From: a virus
Length of the DNA: 45,052 nt
IMG/VR virus record: IMGVR_UViG_3300047311_000367
Coordinates: 1-45,052 of that record
Strand: one strand, 5' to 3'
Shown here piece after piece: positions 33,498-42,964 of the stretch (positions within the stretch are counted from its first letter, which is position 1; the number at the start of each line of letters is the position of its first letter). The notes beneath the pieces are model-generated. The model searched no databases, was not told the origin of the DNA, and was given only the letters and a program-made list of their open reading frames with translations. The position numbers were made by a program, and so were the translations under genes.

Positions 33498-33937
33498 CAA
33501 AAATAGCCTCCGGCCTTGCGAAAACTACCGATTTCGCACGAGCCACCGACATACACACCGCCGATACTCTGTATTTGCAACAACGCCCATAGTTGCTGAC
33601 CATACTGCGTTGTCGCGAGCCACCATTGGTAACCGGTCTTCGTCGGCGGTGGCAACATTGAAACTGTTACTGTACCCTCAGTCGCGCCAGTAACTATGAC
33701 GTTGTTCTGACCCGAGTTGATCAGCGTGTACGACTGTGCAAAATGTGCAGTTAAAAGATTTAGGGCGGTGATCAATGTCGTGCCATTAAGCATCCACTGA
33801 TCCGTTCCAGGCATAAAACCACTTTCCGCAAGCGTCCAATAACCTTGCAACATGCCAGTTGGGTATGTCGTCGTATTCGCGAACGCCGGAAACGTCGCGC
33901 GGAAATACGTGTCATCGTACGCGTAGGGAGTGGTCAT
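33497..33937 (-). CDS. DUF4054 head-tail adaptor
   Basis: 146 residues. FRATFPAFANTTTYPTGMLQGYWTLAESGF...ALNLLTAHFAQ...TEGTVTVSMLPPPTKTGYQWWLATTQYGQQLWALL is diagnostic of DUF4054, an adaptor bound under the portal. Confidence 0.85.
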   Translation of the reverse strand: MTTPYAYDDTYFRATFPAFANTTTYPTGMLQGYWTLAESGFMPGTDQWMLNGTTLITALNLLTAHFAQSYTLINSGQNNVIVTGATEGTVTVSMLPPPTKTGYQWWLATTQYGQQLWALLQIQSIGGVYVGGSCEIGSFRKAGGYF

Positions 33938-33940
33938 GTC

Positions 33941-34321
33941 TTAACGCACCTTTGGAATGGCTTCGATATCGGAATTTTTATTTTCGAAATCCGACGGCGT
34001 TAAGGGCTTGGACGAATCCTCTTGATTCAAATCCGGCGCAATAGTTTCGACGTCCGGTGCTTTCTTTTTGCCCTGCACGATGCTGACAAAACCATTTGCC
34101 AAATGAATTTTAAACACTGGATTGTTTTCGAGCACGGGCAATAGCTCGTCCTCGACTTCGGTGGCTAATCCCAAAGGCGTAATTAATCGATTATCGTTCG
34201 AAATAACACCAGCCCCGCCTTTAATAAAGACTTCGCGACCTTTGATCATCAGATCATTGCCGCCTTTGACCCATTCGGTATATAACTGACTATTAGCAAG
34301 TGTGCTGTAAACAAAAGCCAT
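33941..34321 (-). CDS. Hypothetical virion protein next to the capsid gene
   Basis: 126 residues. An N-terminal beta-rich domain (KGREVFIKGGAGVISNDNRLITPLG) and an acidic, likely disordered C-terminus (TIAPDLNQEDSSKPLTPSDFE). Position suggests a head or connector protein. No family recognised. Confidence 0.55.
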   Translation of the reverse strand: MAFVYSTLANSQLYTEWVKGGNDLMIKGREVFIKGGAGVISNDNRLITPLGLATEVEDELLPVLENNPVFKIHLANGFVSIVQGKKKAPDVETIAPDLNQEDSSKPLTPSDFENKNSDIEAIPKVR

Positions 34322-34375
34322 GGTTTACTCTCCCCGATGTGCGGCGGCTCATGCCGCCGCTTTATTTGCCGCTTA

Positions 34376-35500
34376 TTAGATGCCTGTATAACGCACAACA
34401 GCATACGGACGCTTTAATAGCACGCCCGCAGTCGCGTTGGCAAAATCCTCGATATACGACTTCGCCAAACGCTGCACGCCCAAAGCTTGGAACTTAGCGG
34501 GAACGACTTGTACCCAAGTACGGGAATCATCAGAAGCGCCATCGATCACCGATTCCGCGTACATGTAAAACACGTTCGCGCCGCCATTCGCCGCATTGAG
34601 CTGTGGAGCCGACACAACACGCATCTTCGGATATGTCTGACGAATCCAATCACGTACTGATACATTACCGTACACGGCTACAACGCTCAGGTACTGGTAC
34701 ACAGACGTCGGTAATGCGAGTGTGATTTCGGTGTCTTCGGGATTGATATTGTCTTGCGACTGGTTTTGCAAAGCGGCGGCGGCGGTACGGATATCTGCCG
34801 TGATTTCCAAGAACGTCTTGGTCGACCACAACGTGGACGCACTAGCACCAGTTGCGACAGTCACGTACGAGGGCAATGACGGATCGTTAAGAAAACCGTA
34901 CGTCTGATTTGCGCCCGAGTTATAACCAAAAAAACCGACTAAGTTGCGAGTCACTTCGAGTGCAATCGCCGCCTGACCACGCTTTTCGGCGGCCGAACTA
35001 ACTCGCATACGCGAACTACGTGCTTCTTCCATTACGCCGACTTCGAGCCCTTTTTCGAACTGTACAACCGTGCGCGTGTTAAAGTTGACGTTCCAAGAAG
35101 CGAGCGGGACGTTGGTGTAATCGCCGTAAGGCACCGCCGAACCGACGGGTTCCAGCACGCCCTGGACGATTTGCTCGTCTTCCCACGAACCAGCAGTCGT
35201 AATACCGACCAATTCGTCGATCTTACGTGCCGCAGTTATAATGCGGACAAAACCGGGTAGCCAATTTTGCAAAAACTGAATCGGCGTAGCCACGGATGCG
35301 GTAGTAATCAACCCTTGCTGATCATCCATCGCATGACCGAGTTCGCGCTGCATGTCCCGCAAAGCGCGCGATTCGAAGCCGATGCCTAACGCTTCCAAAT
35401 CTTTGTACATGGCGCAGTCTTTGGCATCCATAGTGATGCCCTTCGACAACGCCTGCACTTCGCGAGGGCCAATATGCCCATGTTCTACTGTAGCTCTCAT
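34376..35500 (-). CDS. Major capsid protein (DUF2184 family)
   Basis: 374 residues. FLQNWLPGFVRIITAARKIDELVGITTAGSWEDEQIVQGV, the central GFLNDPSLPSY segment and the C-terminal LLKRPYAVVRYTGI match DUF2184 HK97-fold capsids. It has no long cleaved delta domain; scaffold functions probably come from the protease gene upstream. Confidence 0.9.
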   Translation of the reverse strand: MRATVEHGHIGPREVQALSKGITMDAKDCAMYKDLEALGIGFESRALRDMQRELGHAMDDQQGLITTASVATPIQFLQNWLPGFVRIITAARKIDELVGITTAGSWEDEQIVQGVLEPVGSAVPYGDYTNVPLASWNVNFNTRTVVQFEKGLEVGVMEEARSSRMRVSSAAEKRGQAAIALEVTRNLVGFFGYNSGANQTYGFLNDPSLPSYVTVATGASASTLWSTKTFLEITADIRTAAAALQNQSQDNINPEDTEITLALPTSVYQYLSVVAVYGNVSVRDWIRQTYPKMRVVSAPQLNAANGGANVFYMYAESVIDGASDDSRTWVQVVPAKFQALGVQRLAKSYIEDFANATAGVLLKRPYAVVRYTGI

Positions 35501-35511
35501 GATGGCCCCTA

Positions 35512-36048
35512 TTAATTAGTCAGGTTGATGGCGATCAAGCCAGCAGCCGTAGTTGGATAATCGCGTACGTACGCGTTAGGCACCGCAGCCCAGCCGGCCG
35601 GGATCGACACGCCAGGTGTCAAAGCCGAGATAGCGCCTACTGCTATGCCGGATGCCGACAAGTTGTACAACACAACGTCACCAATCTTGGCACCAGTCTG
35701 CGTCGCGTTGGCCACGCAGTTAACAACGATAGTGCCCATGGTCACAAACTCGCCTTGGCTGTTGTCTGGTAGCACCAGGCTAGGCGCTAAAGGCTGACCA
35801 CTAGTACCACGTGATGCGTAAACTTTGGGATTGCACAGAATGCCTGCAAAGGCCGTTGCGCCTGGAGTAATCGCACCGCCAACTACTGCAATGTTGGTTG
35901 TGGCCGATTTGGTAAACGCGTAGCCAATGACGTTAGGCGTACCGCTCGAATTCATAATCAAACTATCCGCACGTTGAGGGCCGTCGAATATCAATTCGCC
36001 GACCACGCCAAAGGCATAGTTGATATTAACTGTGGACTGGAAACCCAT
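35512..36048 (-). CDS. Capsid decoration (structural cement) protein
   Basis: 178 residues, beta-rich. GELIFDGPQRADSLIMNSSG...VIGYAFTK...FAGILCNPKVYAS matches Gp24-like cement proteins, which bind between capsomers. Start overlaps the previous TAA (TAATG). Confidence 0.75.
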   Translation of the reverse strand: MGFQSTVNINYAFGVVGELIFDGPQRADSLIMNSSGTPNVIGYAFTKSATTNIAVVGGAITPGATAFAGILCNPKVYASRGTSGQPLAPSLVLPDNSQGEFVTMGTIVVNCVANATQTGAKIGDVVLYNLSASGIAVGAISALTPGVSIPAGWAAVPNAYVRDYPTTAAGLIAINLTN

Positions 36049-37157
36049 TATTTTGCTCCTCGGATTTGTTTAGCGAAAAACGGCTCGGCTTTGTCGGCGG
36101 TGTCTTGCACTACGGCTAGTGCAGCAGGCTTTTTAGCCGCTCCCTGCAAAAAACCACGCAACGTGTGCAATTCAGCACCGGCAGCGGTTTTGATGCCGAG
36201 CTTTTTAACGCCGTATTTAGCCACGTCGATCTCGGTCATTTCGGCATGGTCAAACGCGCCAATATGCCAGGACAAGTCTTTAGCCAGCGAATCGCGCGCC
36301 GCCACTTGCTTCATGACGGTTTTAAAAGTGACCAAAGCGGAATCTTCAGCTTTAGCTTGTTTTTCCTCTTTCATGTCGTCTTCCTTCTTGTCCTCTTTCT
36401 CATCCTCGGCGGTTTCTTCCTCGGTGTCATCGTCTTTGGCGACTTCCGCAGGCGAATCCTTGTCGGCGTCATAAGTCTCTTCGACTTTTTCTTCCTCGGT
36501 CTCGCCAAGCAATGGAGCCAAATGATTCATCGCTTCCATGACCTTCTTTACTGCTTCCTTAAGGCTCAATTCGCCAGTTTCCATTTTCGTTTCCTCGTTA
36601 GAATCCAAAACCGCAACGTCCGGGCCACAGCGGCCAGACTCTACCAATGCAAGGTGATTACCTCGCAAATTCCTCTGTACACCGTCATAGTGGACACCAT
36701 CATAGGTGCCGGATGTCCATTCAAAATCACACCGATAGCCGCATGACAACTCACGTTTACCCTGTTCGATCAAATCGACCAAGGACTGGCTAAATACTTT
36801 AATGTTTGCTCTGAGCACCCCGGCTTCGTCGATATACACATTCTCACCGGTAACGCCGTGTACACCTTTTTCTTCGGCGGGTGTAAGGCCCGCACCACTA
36901 CCTAACATCGTATGCTCATCGACGAAAGGGATGAGCTTGAAACTATTCAAACATTCGACGTCTTGCAATTCGACGAGAGGTCGGTATATAAAGTAGATAT
37001 GATCGGGGTCGATATCATCTCGACCAGATAGTTGGCTACCCCGATAGGGGAACACGCCAACTTTGGATATCGGATTGCCCGCAATTTCGGGCCACCCATT
37101 GGTATCGTATAGCCGCGCGGTATCGTCTTGTGCGCACGTATCGTGTTGTGCATCCAT
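36048..37157 (-). CDS. Prohead protease/scaffold (DUF2213)
   Basis: 369 residues. The N-terminal protease-like part contains the [21 protein letters not shown] motif, with the H and S typical of prohead serine proteases. A very acidic Glu/Asp/Lys stretch follows at about 215-275, then a C-terminal domain: a scaffold-type layout. It should guide and then process the capsid shell. The gene reads out of the divergent region with thymidylate synthase. Confidence 0.8.
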   Translation of the reverse strand: MDAQHDTCAQDDTARLYDTNGWPEIAGNPISKVGVFPYRGSQLSGRDDIDPDHIYFIYRPLVELQDVECLNSFKLIPFVDEHTMLGSGAGLTPAEEKGVHGVTGENVYIDEAGVLRANIKVFSQSLVDLIEQGKRELSCGYRCDFEWTSGTYDGVHYDGVQRNLRGNHLALVESGRCGPDVAVLDSNEETKMETGELSLKEAVKKVMEAMNHLAPLLGETEEEKVEETYDADKDSPAEVAKDDDTEEETAEDEKEDKKEDDMKEEKQAKAEDSALVTFKTVMKQVAARDSLAKDLSWHIGAFDHAEMTEIDVAKYGVKKLGIKTAAGAELHTLRGFLQGAAKKPAALAVVQDTADKAEPFFAKQIRGAK

Positions 37158-37178
37158 GATTCATACCTTATACATATC

Positions 37179-37196
37179 ACGGGAGTATATTCCCGT
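37179..37196. promoter_or_regulatory. Inverted repeat in the divergent region
   Basis: ACGGGA, GTATAT, TCCCGT forms an inverted repeat 22 bp upstream of the DUF2213 start. It could be an operator or an RNA hairpin in its leader. Confidence 0.45.
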
Positions 37197-37217
37197 TGAC
37201 GGAGATAGGTTTTATAT

Positions 37218-37246
37218 TTGCTTTTTGATCAAATGCAAACTATGCT
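37218..37246 (+). promoter_or_regulatory. Promoter of the thymidylate synthase cassette
   Basis: TTGCTT (37218-37223), a 17-bp spacer and TATGCT (37241-37246), followed by GTACAGATAG at 37249-37258. The same decamer follows the promoter at 14719-14747. Confidence 0.6.
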
Positions 37247-37282
37247 ACGTACAGATAGTAATTCTAGTGGAGAGGGGTGATC

Positions 37283-38074
37283 ATGAAACAATACCAGGAT
37301 TTAATTAAGCATATATTAACTCACGGCGGCGCCAAAGATGACCGTACCAAAACTGGCACTCTATCGGTGTTCGGCTATCAGATGCGCTTTGATCTTGCCG
37401 AAGGGTTTCCGCTCGTTACAACAAAATACGTGCCGATAAAATCTGTCATCCACGAATTGTTATGGTTTCTCAAGGGCGATACCAATGTTAAATATTTGCA
37501 CGGTAAAGGTGTCAGTATCTGGGATGAGTGGGCTGACGAAAATGGCGATCTCGGGCCTATCTACGGCAAGCAATGGCGCGATTGGGAAACTCCATTTGGA
37601 GGTATTGATCAGATTGCAAATGTCATCTCGAATATCAAACACGATCCCGCATCTAGGCGTCATGTCGTCAGTATGTGGAACGTTGCGGATATAGACAAAA
37701 TGGCGCTCGCGCCCTGCCACACGTTGTTCCAGTTTTATGTGAGGAACGGTTATTTATCGTGTCAACTCTACCAACGCAGTGCCGACGTGTTCCTCGGTTT
37801 GCCATTCAACATTGCGAGTTACGCGTTGCTAACGATGATGATCGCGCACGTTTGTAATCTGCAAGTGGGCGAATTCATCCACACGTCGGGGGATGTGCAT
37901 TTATACAATAACCACCTCGCGCAGGCGCTCACAGTTTTGGGACGTGAACCATTAGCACTACCACAAATGCACCTCGACCCGAGAGTCAAACACATCGACG
38001 ATTTCACCATTGACTCTTTCCAGCTGCAAGACTATCAACATCACGGCGTTCTTCGCGCGCCGGTGGCGGTGTGA
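37283..38074 (+). CDS. thyA: Thymidylate synthase
   Basis: 263 residues, close to E. coli ThyA (264). It converts dUMP to dTMP using methylene-tetrahydrofolate. The active-site Cys lies in [11 protein letters not shown] (Cys145, equivalent to Cys146 of E. coli). The [20 protein letters not shown] folate/dUMP loop and the final APVAV are present. AGAGGGG precedes ATG 37283; a GTG at 37277 is less likely. It is on the strand opposite its late-gene neighbours with its own promoter, so it is probably an early-expressed insertion. Confidence 0.95.
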   Translation: MKQYQDLIKHILTHGGAKDDRTKTGTLSVFGYQMRFDLAEGFPLVTTKYVPIKSVIHELLWFLKGDTNVKYLHGKGVSIWDEWADENGDLGPIYGKQWRDWETPFGGIDQIANVISNIKHDPASRRHVVSMWNVADIDKMALAPCHTLFQFYVRNGYLSCQLYQRSADVFLGLPFNIASYALLTMMIAHVCNLQVGEFIHTSGDVHLYNNHLAQALTVLGREPLALPQMHLDPRVKHIDDFTIDSFQLQDYQHHGVLRAPVAV

Positions 38075-38075
38075 T

Positions 38076-38324
38076 ATGAATATTACATCGCAAAAACGGG
38101 GGAGTGCGCCAATAGGCCCATGGCCGACTTGGGCACGCTACGCGGCGCAGAATGATAATGGCAATTGGCACTATTACGAATTTGTGCCTTTCCGAGGACG
38201 CTTTAGCTGGATTCGGCTATACGGCAAAACGGAGTATGCGGGATGGACTGATCCGCCGACTTTTCTAATGCCGATTGTGAAAAATTCGTCGCATCCGTAC
38301 TTTGCACAGCGTGAAAAGAGATAA
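38076..38324 (+). CDS. Hypothetical protein in the thyA cassette, 82 aa
   Basis: Starts 1 nt after the thyA stop. Aromatic-rich (WPTWARYAAQ, NWHYYEFVPFRGRFSWIRLYG) with no recognised family. Co-transcribed with thyA. Confidence 0.6.
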   Translation: MNITSQKRGSAPIGPWPTWARYAAQNDNGNWHYYEFVPFRGRFSWIRLYGKTEYAGWTDPPTFLMPIVKNSSHPYFAQREKR

Positions 38325-38327
38325 GAT

Positions 38328-38552
38328 ATGCGTAATAAATACCCCGATAACTGCTATCGCTGTGGCAAACTCGTCGAATCCGGTGCCGGACATTTTGAGC
38401 GGTACAAAGGGCATTGGCGGGTGCAGCATGCACGCTGTTGTCTTGAACATCGCAAACTGACGCTTGTACATGCAGTCGAAAAACCAAAAGCGGAACATGA
38501 AGAAGAGATCATCGACGCAGCAATTACACACGCAGAGAAACTCAGCTGGTGA
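38328..38552 (+). CDS. Zinc-finger-like protein in the thyA cassette
   Basis: 74 residues. CYRCGKLVESGAGHFERYKGHWRVQHARC supplies a C-x2-C pair plus later His/Cys, as in short phage zinc fingers that begin YRCG..V..G.G. The stop directly abuts the stop of the converging head gene, with no spacer. Confidence 0.6.
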   Translation: MRNKYPDNCYRCGKLVESGAGHFERYKGHWRVQHARCCLEHRKLTLVHAVEKPKAEHEEEIIDAAITHAEKLSW

Positions 38553-39353
38553 TCAACCGATCTTTGGGCGTTCTTGGCCGGGCAAAACGAGTAATGGCTG
38601 CATGCGGCATCGACAATTGATCAACTGCCCGGGAAAGCCGCGTGTGTCGGTCTTTTTTTCAATGATCGGCGGGTCATCATAACGGTACACCTTGCCATCC
38701 ATATGCACATGCTCACTACGCGGATGCGTCTCGCCGCCGGTGTGCCGCCATGTGAAGTATTCGAATCCGGCAGCTTTGCACCGTTCGCGCGCCAAGCTAC
38801 TGTACACTTTCCGCGTCTGATCCATCGCGACAAGGCGTGCATGCTTTTGCGTCTTGCCATAGCGCGCGTTGAGATAGGGCACAAGCCGCGACAACCCCGT
38901 ATTACTGACGATTGACCGCATGACTTCGCCCTGTACCTCGGTGAGAAACTGCTGAGGTATCAACTTGATCAAACTAACGGCCTCGGCAGTTGATGCTTTG
39001 ATCACTTCCTTCATCGTGTCAGGTAGATAATTTATGTCGATAGTCACAGCATCCTTCAACGACGCTTTTACCGACACATCGGCACTGTTCAGTGCTTGCT
39101 TCATCATGCGCCCTGTGGCGTTATAGGCCAGCTCGTTGAACTTGGGCAGATACCGCTGCAATAGCGCATTAAACGCGATGCGCATGGCGCTCGCGCCTTG
39201 GCGCTTGTCGACAACAACACGCGTGCTTTTGTACATGCTCTTAAGCAACTTCTGAATAGCGTCGTTGTATCGGTCGGCGATGACTACGGGCAAATTTAAC
39301 GTTTTGCCCTTTACCGGCTTAGACGTCGGTTTCAGGCTCTTCTTGATCTTCAT
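38553..39353 (-). CDS. Phage head morphogenesis protein (SPP1 gp7/Mu F-like)
   Basis: 266 residues. The C-terminal RTKLVAMDQTRKVYSSLARERCKAAGFEYFTWRHTGG-like segment, then HPRSEHVHMDGKVY and GFPGQLINCRCRMQPLL, is the conserved domain of minor head proteins of the SPP1 gp7 family. A few copies associate with the portal in the procapsid. The gene overlaps the portal gene by 35 bp. Confidence 0.85.
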   Translation of the reverse strand: MKIKKSLKPTSKPVKGKTLNLPVVIADRYNDAIQKLLKSMYKSTRVVVDKRQGASAMRIAFNALLQRYLPKFNELAYNATGRMMKQALNSADVSVKASLKDAVTIDINYLPDTMKEVIKASTAEAVSLIKLIPQQFLTEVQGEVMRSIVSNTGLSRLVPYLNARYGKTQKHARLVAMDQTRKVYSSLARERCKAAGFEYFTWRHTGGETHPRSEHVHMDGKVYRYDDPPIIEKKTDTRGFPGQLINCRCRMQPLLVLPGQERPKIG

Positions 39354-40797
39354 TCCTGTCCCCGATTAAGGCGCTGTAATCGCTCTCTTTGTCGCGCGCC
39401 AAACGCTGCGCTTCGGTATAACCGTCGATAGCACCAGACTCGATGAGCACTTGGCCTGTCTGCGCCTTGACGAGCTCGATATTCGCCGCCTCGATTGCTG
39501 TCGGACTGTCGAGTGCATTCCACGACACCTCAGTGTCGATAGATGCAATTTTCAATCGCGGCTCGATGAATGATTTCATCACAAGCAAATGATGACGTTC
39601 GGCCATCGGCGTGAGATCATGCGTCTGGATGGATTCGAGCATCTCGTGATAGCTTTGCAATTCGAACTCGCCAGTTGACTGGAAGCCCTTTGGCGTGGTC
39701 TCCAATAGCTTAGTGCCGGGCACGCCCGCGATAGCCGCGACAATCTGAAACTGGCCCATAATCACCGCGTCGAGATCGGCAAGTCCGATATCGAACTGCT
39801 GAAACTCTTCCGATTCTTTGTCTCCAAGCTGTATACCATAGTTATCCCGATATTTTGCAAACTGCATAATCTTGTCAATTGCCTGATCACCCTTACTCGC
39901 CATTGCCACCATGTCGGTCAACCATACGTTGGCGCGCTTCGTTAGGCACAGCAACGGCGCTTCATTGGCGACGCGTTCAGCAGCATAGACGCGTTCGTAA
40001 ATCTGCTGCGTGAGCGGTACGCCGCCGTACATGTACTGCGGCGCGAGTAAGTCGGCGGGTGGAGAATTGCGGAATACGATCAGGTGCGAACGATGGTATT
40101 TGACATTGCCGATAATCCACCATGTTGGCTCGTAAAAGTGCAATGCGTCTGCCTGTGCACTATCAACTGCGTCGAGCATCGGCGCTGTCCAATAGGGGTC
40201 GACACACTTCATACCGCGATAGGAACCTGGCTTCACGCCATCAATGTTGAATGGCTTTTCGTAAAACTTCTCATCGTCCGAGTCGATCTTGAACACGCAA
40301 ATGCGCACACCGAAGCCACGGCCTTTGCGTACAAGATCAACCATGTGCGAATTGAGTTGATAACGCTTGTCGTAATACTTCAAAATCTCAAGAGCCTCGA
40401 TTGGCAATTCCGCACCATGCGCAGCAGCGATTGTATACCCTTTGCGAACGGCGTCGCGCGCCGGTATCGTACACGCCTTGTCGATCAGCCAATGCTTCAT
40501 CATGATCGCACAGAGTTGATACCCAATGAAACCGGATTGCGAGTTATACCAATCAATAAGCGCACTCGAGAGGGCAGGCTGCTGATAAGCAAATTTCAAC
40601 GACGGCCATGCACCACCACTCGCGTCATCCATCGCGCCGGATGCAACTTTCGGAATCTGCGATTCATACAGGCGCGCAACGTCTGCGGCATTGCGCAGCT
40701 TTGACTCATGCAATGTCTCGTCGAACACGTGCGTCGAAAAAATCGACTTTTTGGGCTCGGGCAAAGGCGTGGGTTCAGGCTTTTTGCGAAACCACAT
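39319..40797 (-). CDS. Portal protein (DUF1073 type)
   Basis: 492 residues. LIDWYNSQSGFIGYQLCAIMMKHWLIDKACTIPARDAVRKGYTI, the YWTAPMLDAVDSAQADALHFYEPTWWIIGN region and IAGVPGTKLLETTPKGFQSTGEFELQSYHEML are DUF1073 portal hallmarks. It forms the dodecameric DNA gate at one capsid vertex. Some databases label this family anti-CBASS Acb1-like; the position between terminase and minor head protein supports portal. TTGGAG precedes ATG 40797. Confidence 0.88.
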   Translation of the reverse strand: MWFRKKPEPTPLPEPKKSIFSTHVFDETLHESKLRNAADVARLYESQIPKVASGAMDDASGGAWPSLKFAYQQPALSSALIDWYNSQSGFIGYQLCAIMMKHWLIDKACTIPARDAVRKGYTIAAAHGAELPIEALEILKYYDKRYQLNSHMVDLVRKGRGFGVRICVFKIDSDDEKFYEKPFNIDGVKPGSYRGMKCVDPYWTAPMLDAVDSAQADALHFYEPTWWIIGNVKYHRSHLIVFRNSPPADLLAPQYMYGGVPLTQQIYERVYAAERVANEAPLLCLTKRANVWLTDMVAMASKGDQAIDKIMQFAKYRDNYGIQLGDKESEEFQQFDIGLADLDAVIMGQFQIVAAIAGVPGTKLLETTPKGFQSTGEFELQSYHEMLESIQTHDLTPMAERHHLLVMKSFIEPRLKIASIDTEVSWNALDSPTAIEAANIELVKAQTGQVLIESGAIDGYTEAQRLARDKESDYSALIGDRNEDQEEPETDV

Positions 40798-40811
40798 GTT
40801 TTAATCTCCAA

Positions 40812-42185
40812 TCATGAATCTGTCCACCACGATGCTTTGCGAATGTGTGTAGCCGCCATGATGCAGGCATCGGCCAGATTCGGACTCGGTATTTCGCGTT
40901 TGTCCAAATCCTTTTTGCTTTCAACTTTCAGCTTGCCCGTGTTATCCGTGTCCTGCTTCGGTGTGGACAATTCTGTGAGTAATTTTTCCAAATGCGGCAT
41001 TTTGCTGTCGAAGAACAGCATATCAGCTTCGTCGTATGTACGCCCGAGATTAATCGCCTCGTACGTGTTTCGCGCGCGCTGTGCCAAGAGTGCCCAATCT
41101 TGGGCCTTGACGTTTAGAAAGAGGTCTTTGTTCTTTTTTTTGTTCGTCGGGTCGATTTCATTGCGCGCGTCCGGTCTGCGTACGCCACCTCCGGCATTGT
41201 AGGCGATATACTCCACTCGATTATGCGGATTGATTTCGTTCAACTCGGCGAATTTACTGCCCGCACCTACGCCCATGCCACACACGTCGTACACCAATTC
41301 GGCATTACGCGTTTGTGCTTCATAATACGCTTGCCTACATGATCGCAATAAGCCGTCTTCGGTGCCGCGCCATTCGCTGCACCAGCTCACAAGGGAACCT
41401 GTCATCTCAACGAGTGCACACAAGTCACTTTTGGGGCCGCCATCCGCCACATCAAAACCCAGACGGCGGTTATCCGTCGGTACGATCCCTAGCTTAATAT
41501 GCGCATCTACGCACGCTTGCAACCACGATCTGCGAATGATCACACCTTCACTGTCCACTTTCGGCACGCCGAGATAGACATTTTCGAATAGCTCAGGGTC
41601 ACGTTCTTTGGCCTCGGCGATGATCGTGAGAGCTTGTTCGCTGAGAAAAGGATTTTCGTCATAATTGATCAAACGAACTATCGATTTTGCTGGTGGATTC
41701 ACGACGAAATATTGATAGGCAAAATCTTGTTGAAATTGTGGATTGAACACAATCCACACTTCGCTACCGGCCTTGCGCAATAGCGTCGGTTCAAGAATTT
41801 CCCATTGCTTCGCGGTCAAACCTTCCGCTTCTTCAATCCACGTGATGTCAATGCCTTCCATGCCTTTGACTTCGTTCAAATTGCGCGCGATGCCGTAGAA
41901 CAGAAATTCTGAGCCTGTGTACGTATTCCGAATGGTCGTGTCGGTCACGACGAACCGATGCATGAGCTTTTGTTCGACGATTTTGTGTTTGAGCACAGTG
42001 TGCACGGAGTCAGCTATTTTACTTTGAAACTGGCGCAGACAAAGAAAGCGCACCTCGAAACAGTCGGCAGTGAGTATCGCCATGCCGGCAGCGTCATGCG
42101 TTTTGCCAGACATTCGACCGCCTGCCAATGTGCGGAATATTATATCGAGCTTTTCCCAAAAAGCTCTAAGATTCGGATTGAGCAT
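40812..42185 (-). CDS. terL: Large terminase subunit
   Basis: Start ATG 42185, inside the end of the small-subunit gene; a longer frame has no ribosome site. 457 residues. The ATPase is marked by the P-loop variant LAGGRMSGKT and Walker B DITWIEEAEG. The nuclease shows RLGFDVADGG (first Asp) and a late NLADACIMAATH. PBSX/Terminase_3 type. It cuts and pumps DNA into the prohead. Confidence 0.93.
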   Translation of the reverse strand: MLNPNLRAFWEKLDIIFRTLAGGRMSGKTHDAAGMAILTADCFEVRFLCLRQFQSKIADSVHTVLKHKIVEQKLMHRFVVTDTTIRNTYTGSEFLFYGIARNLNEVKGMEGIDITWIEEAEGLTAKQWEILEPTLLRKAGSEVWIVFNPQFQQDFAYQYFVVNPPAKSIVRLINYDENPFLSEQALTIIAEAKERDPELFENVYLGVPKVDSEGVIIRRSWLQACVDAHIKLGIVPTDNRRLGFDVADGGPKSDLCALVEMTGSLVSWCSEWRGTEDGLLRSCRQAYYEAQTRNAELVYDVCGMGVGAGSKFAELNEINPHNRVEYIAYNAGGGVRRPDARNEIDPTNKKKNKDLFLNVKAQDWALLAQRARNTYEAINLGRTYDEADMLFFDSKMPHLEKLLTELSTPKQDTDNTGKLKVESKKDLDKREIPSPNLADACIMAATHIRKASWWTDS

Positions 42186-42963
42186 TGTCGTTATCCGGCT
42201 TAGCGTAAAGCTCGTCAAAACGTTTGGCAAAAGATCGCATCTCACTCGCGATTTCGTTCTTGAGCGCGGGTACGACGCCCGCGAGTTTTAGACTATCCGA
42301 CGCGCACTTTTGCAAGGAAGCCGCCAAGTCCAAGAGACACTTATTGCGCACGGCGGCAGCTTGCATGACTGTCACTCCATCGGGCGGCAACATATGCTGA
42401 TCGACCATTTCCTGCACTGTGGGGAGGGACATGAACTCTTCTTGCGCGCGTTCGACAATGGCGACGGCTAATGAGGACAAATGCGCACTTTTGTTGAGCA
42501 GAATTGCGCGCGTATCCAATAGCTGACTGACAAGCTGTTTACCAGTCTGCCTGAGCGTGATTGTCACCCCACCACTATCCAGTGTTGTTGATTTGCGTCT
42601 TTTATCACGTTGGAGATTCAAATCGTCGGAGTTAGGGAACATCACCGTAGCCGAATTTTCGGGCAATTGTACCCGCAACTCATTCTCTAGTTCTCGTGTT
42701 ATATCGAGCACCGCTCTATTAACTATCGTATGTCCAGTCTGAGCCTGAGCAGCGGCAACTTCTGAAAAAGTCGAGGGCGGGATAACTTCAAGTTCTACGG
42801 CATCGGGAGTTTCGTTCTTCTGCCATTTATACCGCATGGCCCAATTGCGTATCTGTGCCGCGCCGACGCCCGTTAAGCGCGATATTTGCGCGCTCGAATA
42901 CTTGCCGGTTCGGTAAAGTTCTTCGACTTTTTTTCGAGTTTCTAAGGGTAAGGGTGCGGCCAT
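42166..42963 (-). CDS. terS: Small terminase subunit
   Basis: 265 residues. The N-terminal HTH LETRKKVEELYRTGKYSSAQISRLTGVGAAQIRNWAMRYKW is the DNA-recognition domain of TerS proteins that start with a homeodomain-like fold. The rest is helical for ring assembly. A GTG 9 nt upstream of ATG 42963 is an alternative start. The start lies inside a cluster of TGATAC/GTATCA half-sites. Confidence 0.82.
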   Translation of the reverse strand: MAAPLPLETRKKVEELYRTGKYSSAQISRLTGVGAAQIRNWAMRYKWQKNETPDAVELEVIPPSTFSEVAAAQAQTGHTIVNRAVLDITRELENELRVQLPENSATVMFPNSDDLNLQRDKRRKSTTLDSGGVTITLRQTGKQLVSQLLDTRAILLNKSAHLSSLAVAIVERAQEEFMSLPTVQEMVDQHMLPPDGVTVMQAAAVRNKCLLDLAASLQKCASDSLKLAGVVPALKNEIASEMRSFAKRFDELYAKPDNDNAQSES

Positions 42964-42964
42964 T

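Noticed and set aside
36165-36746. Plus-strand frame rich in Phe/Leu that looks like a membrane protein
   Set aside because: It is the reverse complement of the acidic Glu/Lys-rich scaffold stretch, which automatically reads as hydrophobic.
40084-40704. Long plus-strand open frame (206 codons) opposite the portal gene
   Set aside because: No ribosome site, no recognisable motif, and the opposite strand encodes a clear portal protein whose codon structure explains it.
39319-40797. Anti-CBASS Acb1 nuclease
   Set aside because: DUF1073 proteins are sometimes given this label, but full length, sequence pattern and position between terminase and minor head protein indicate a portal.
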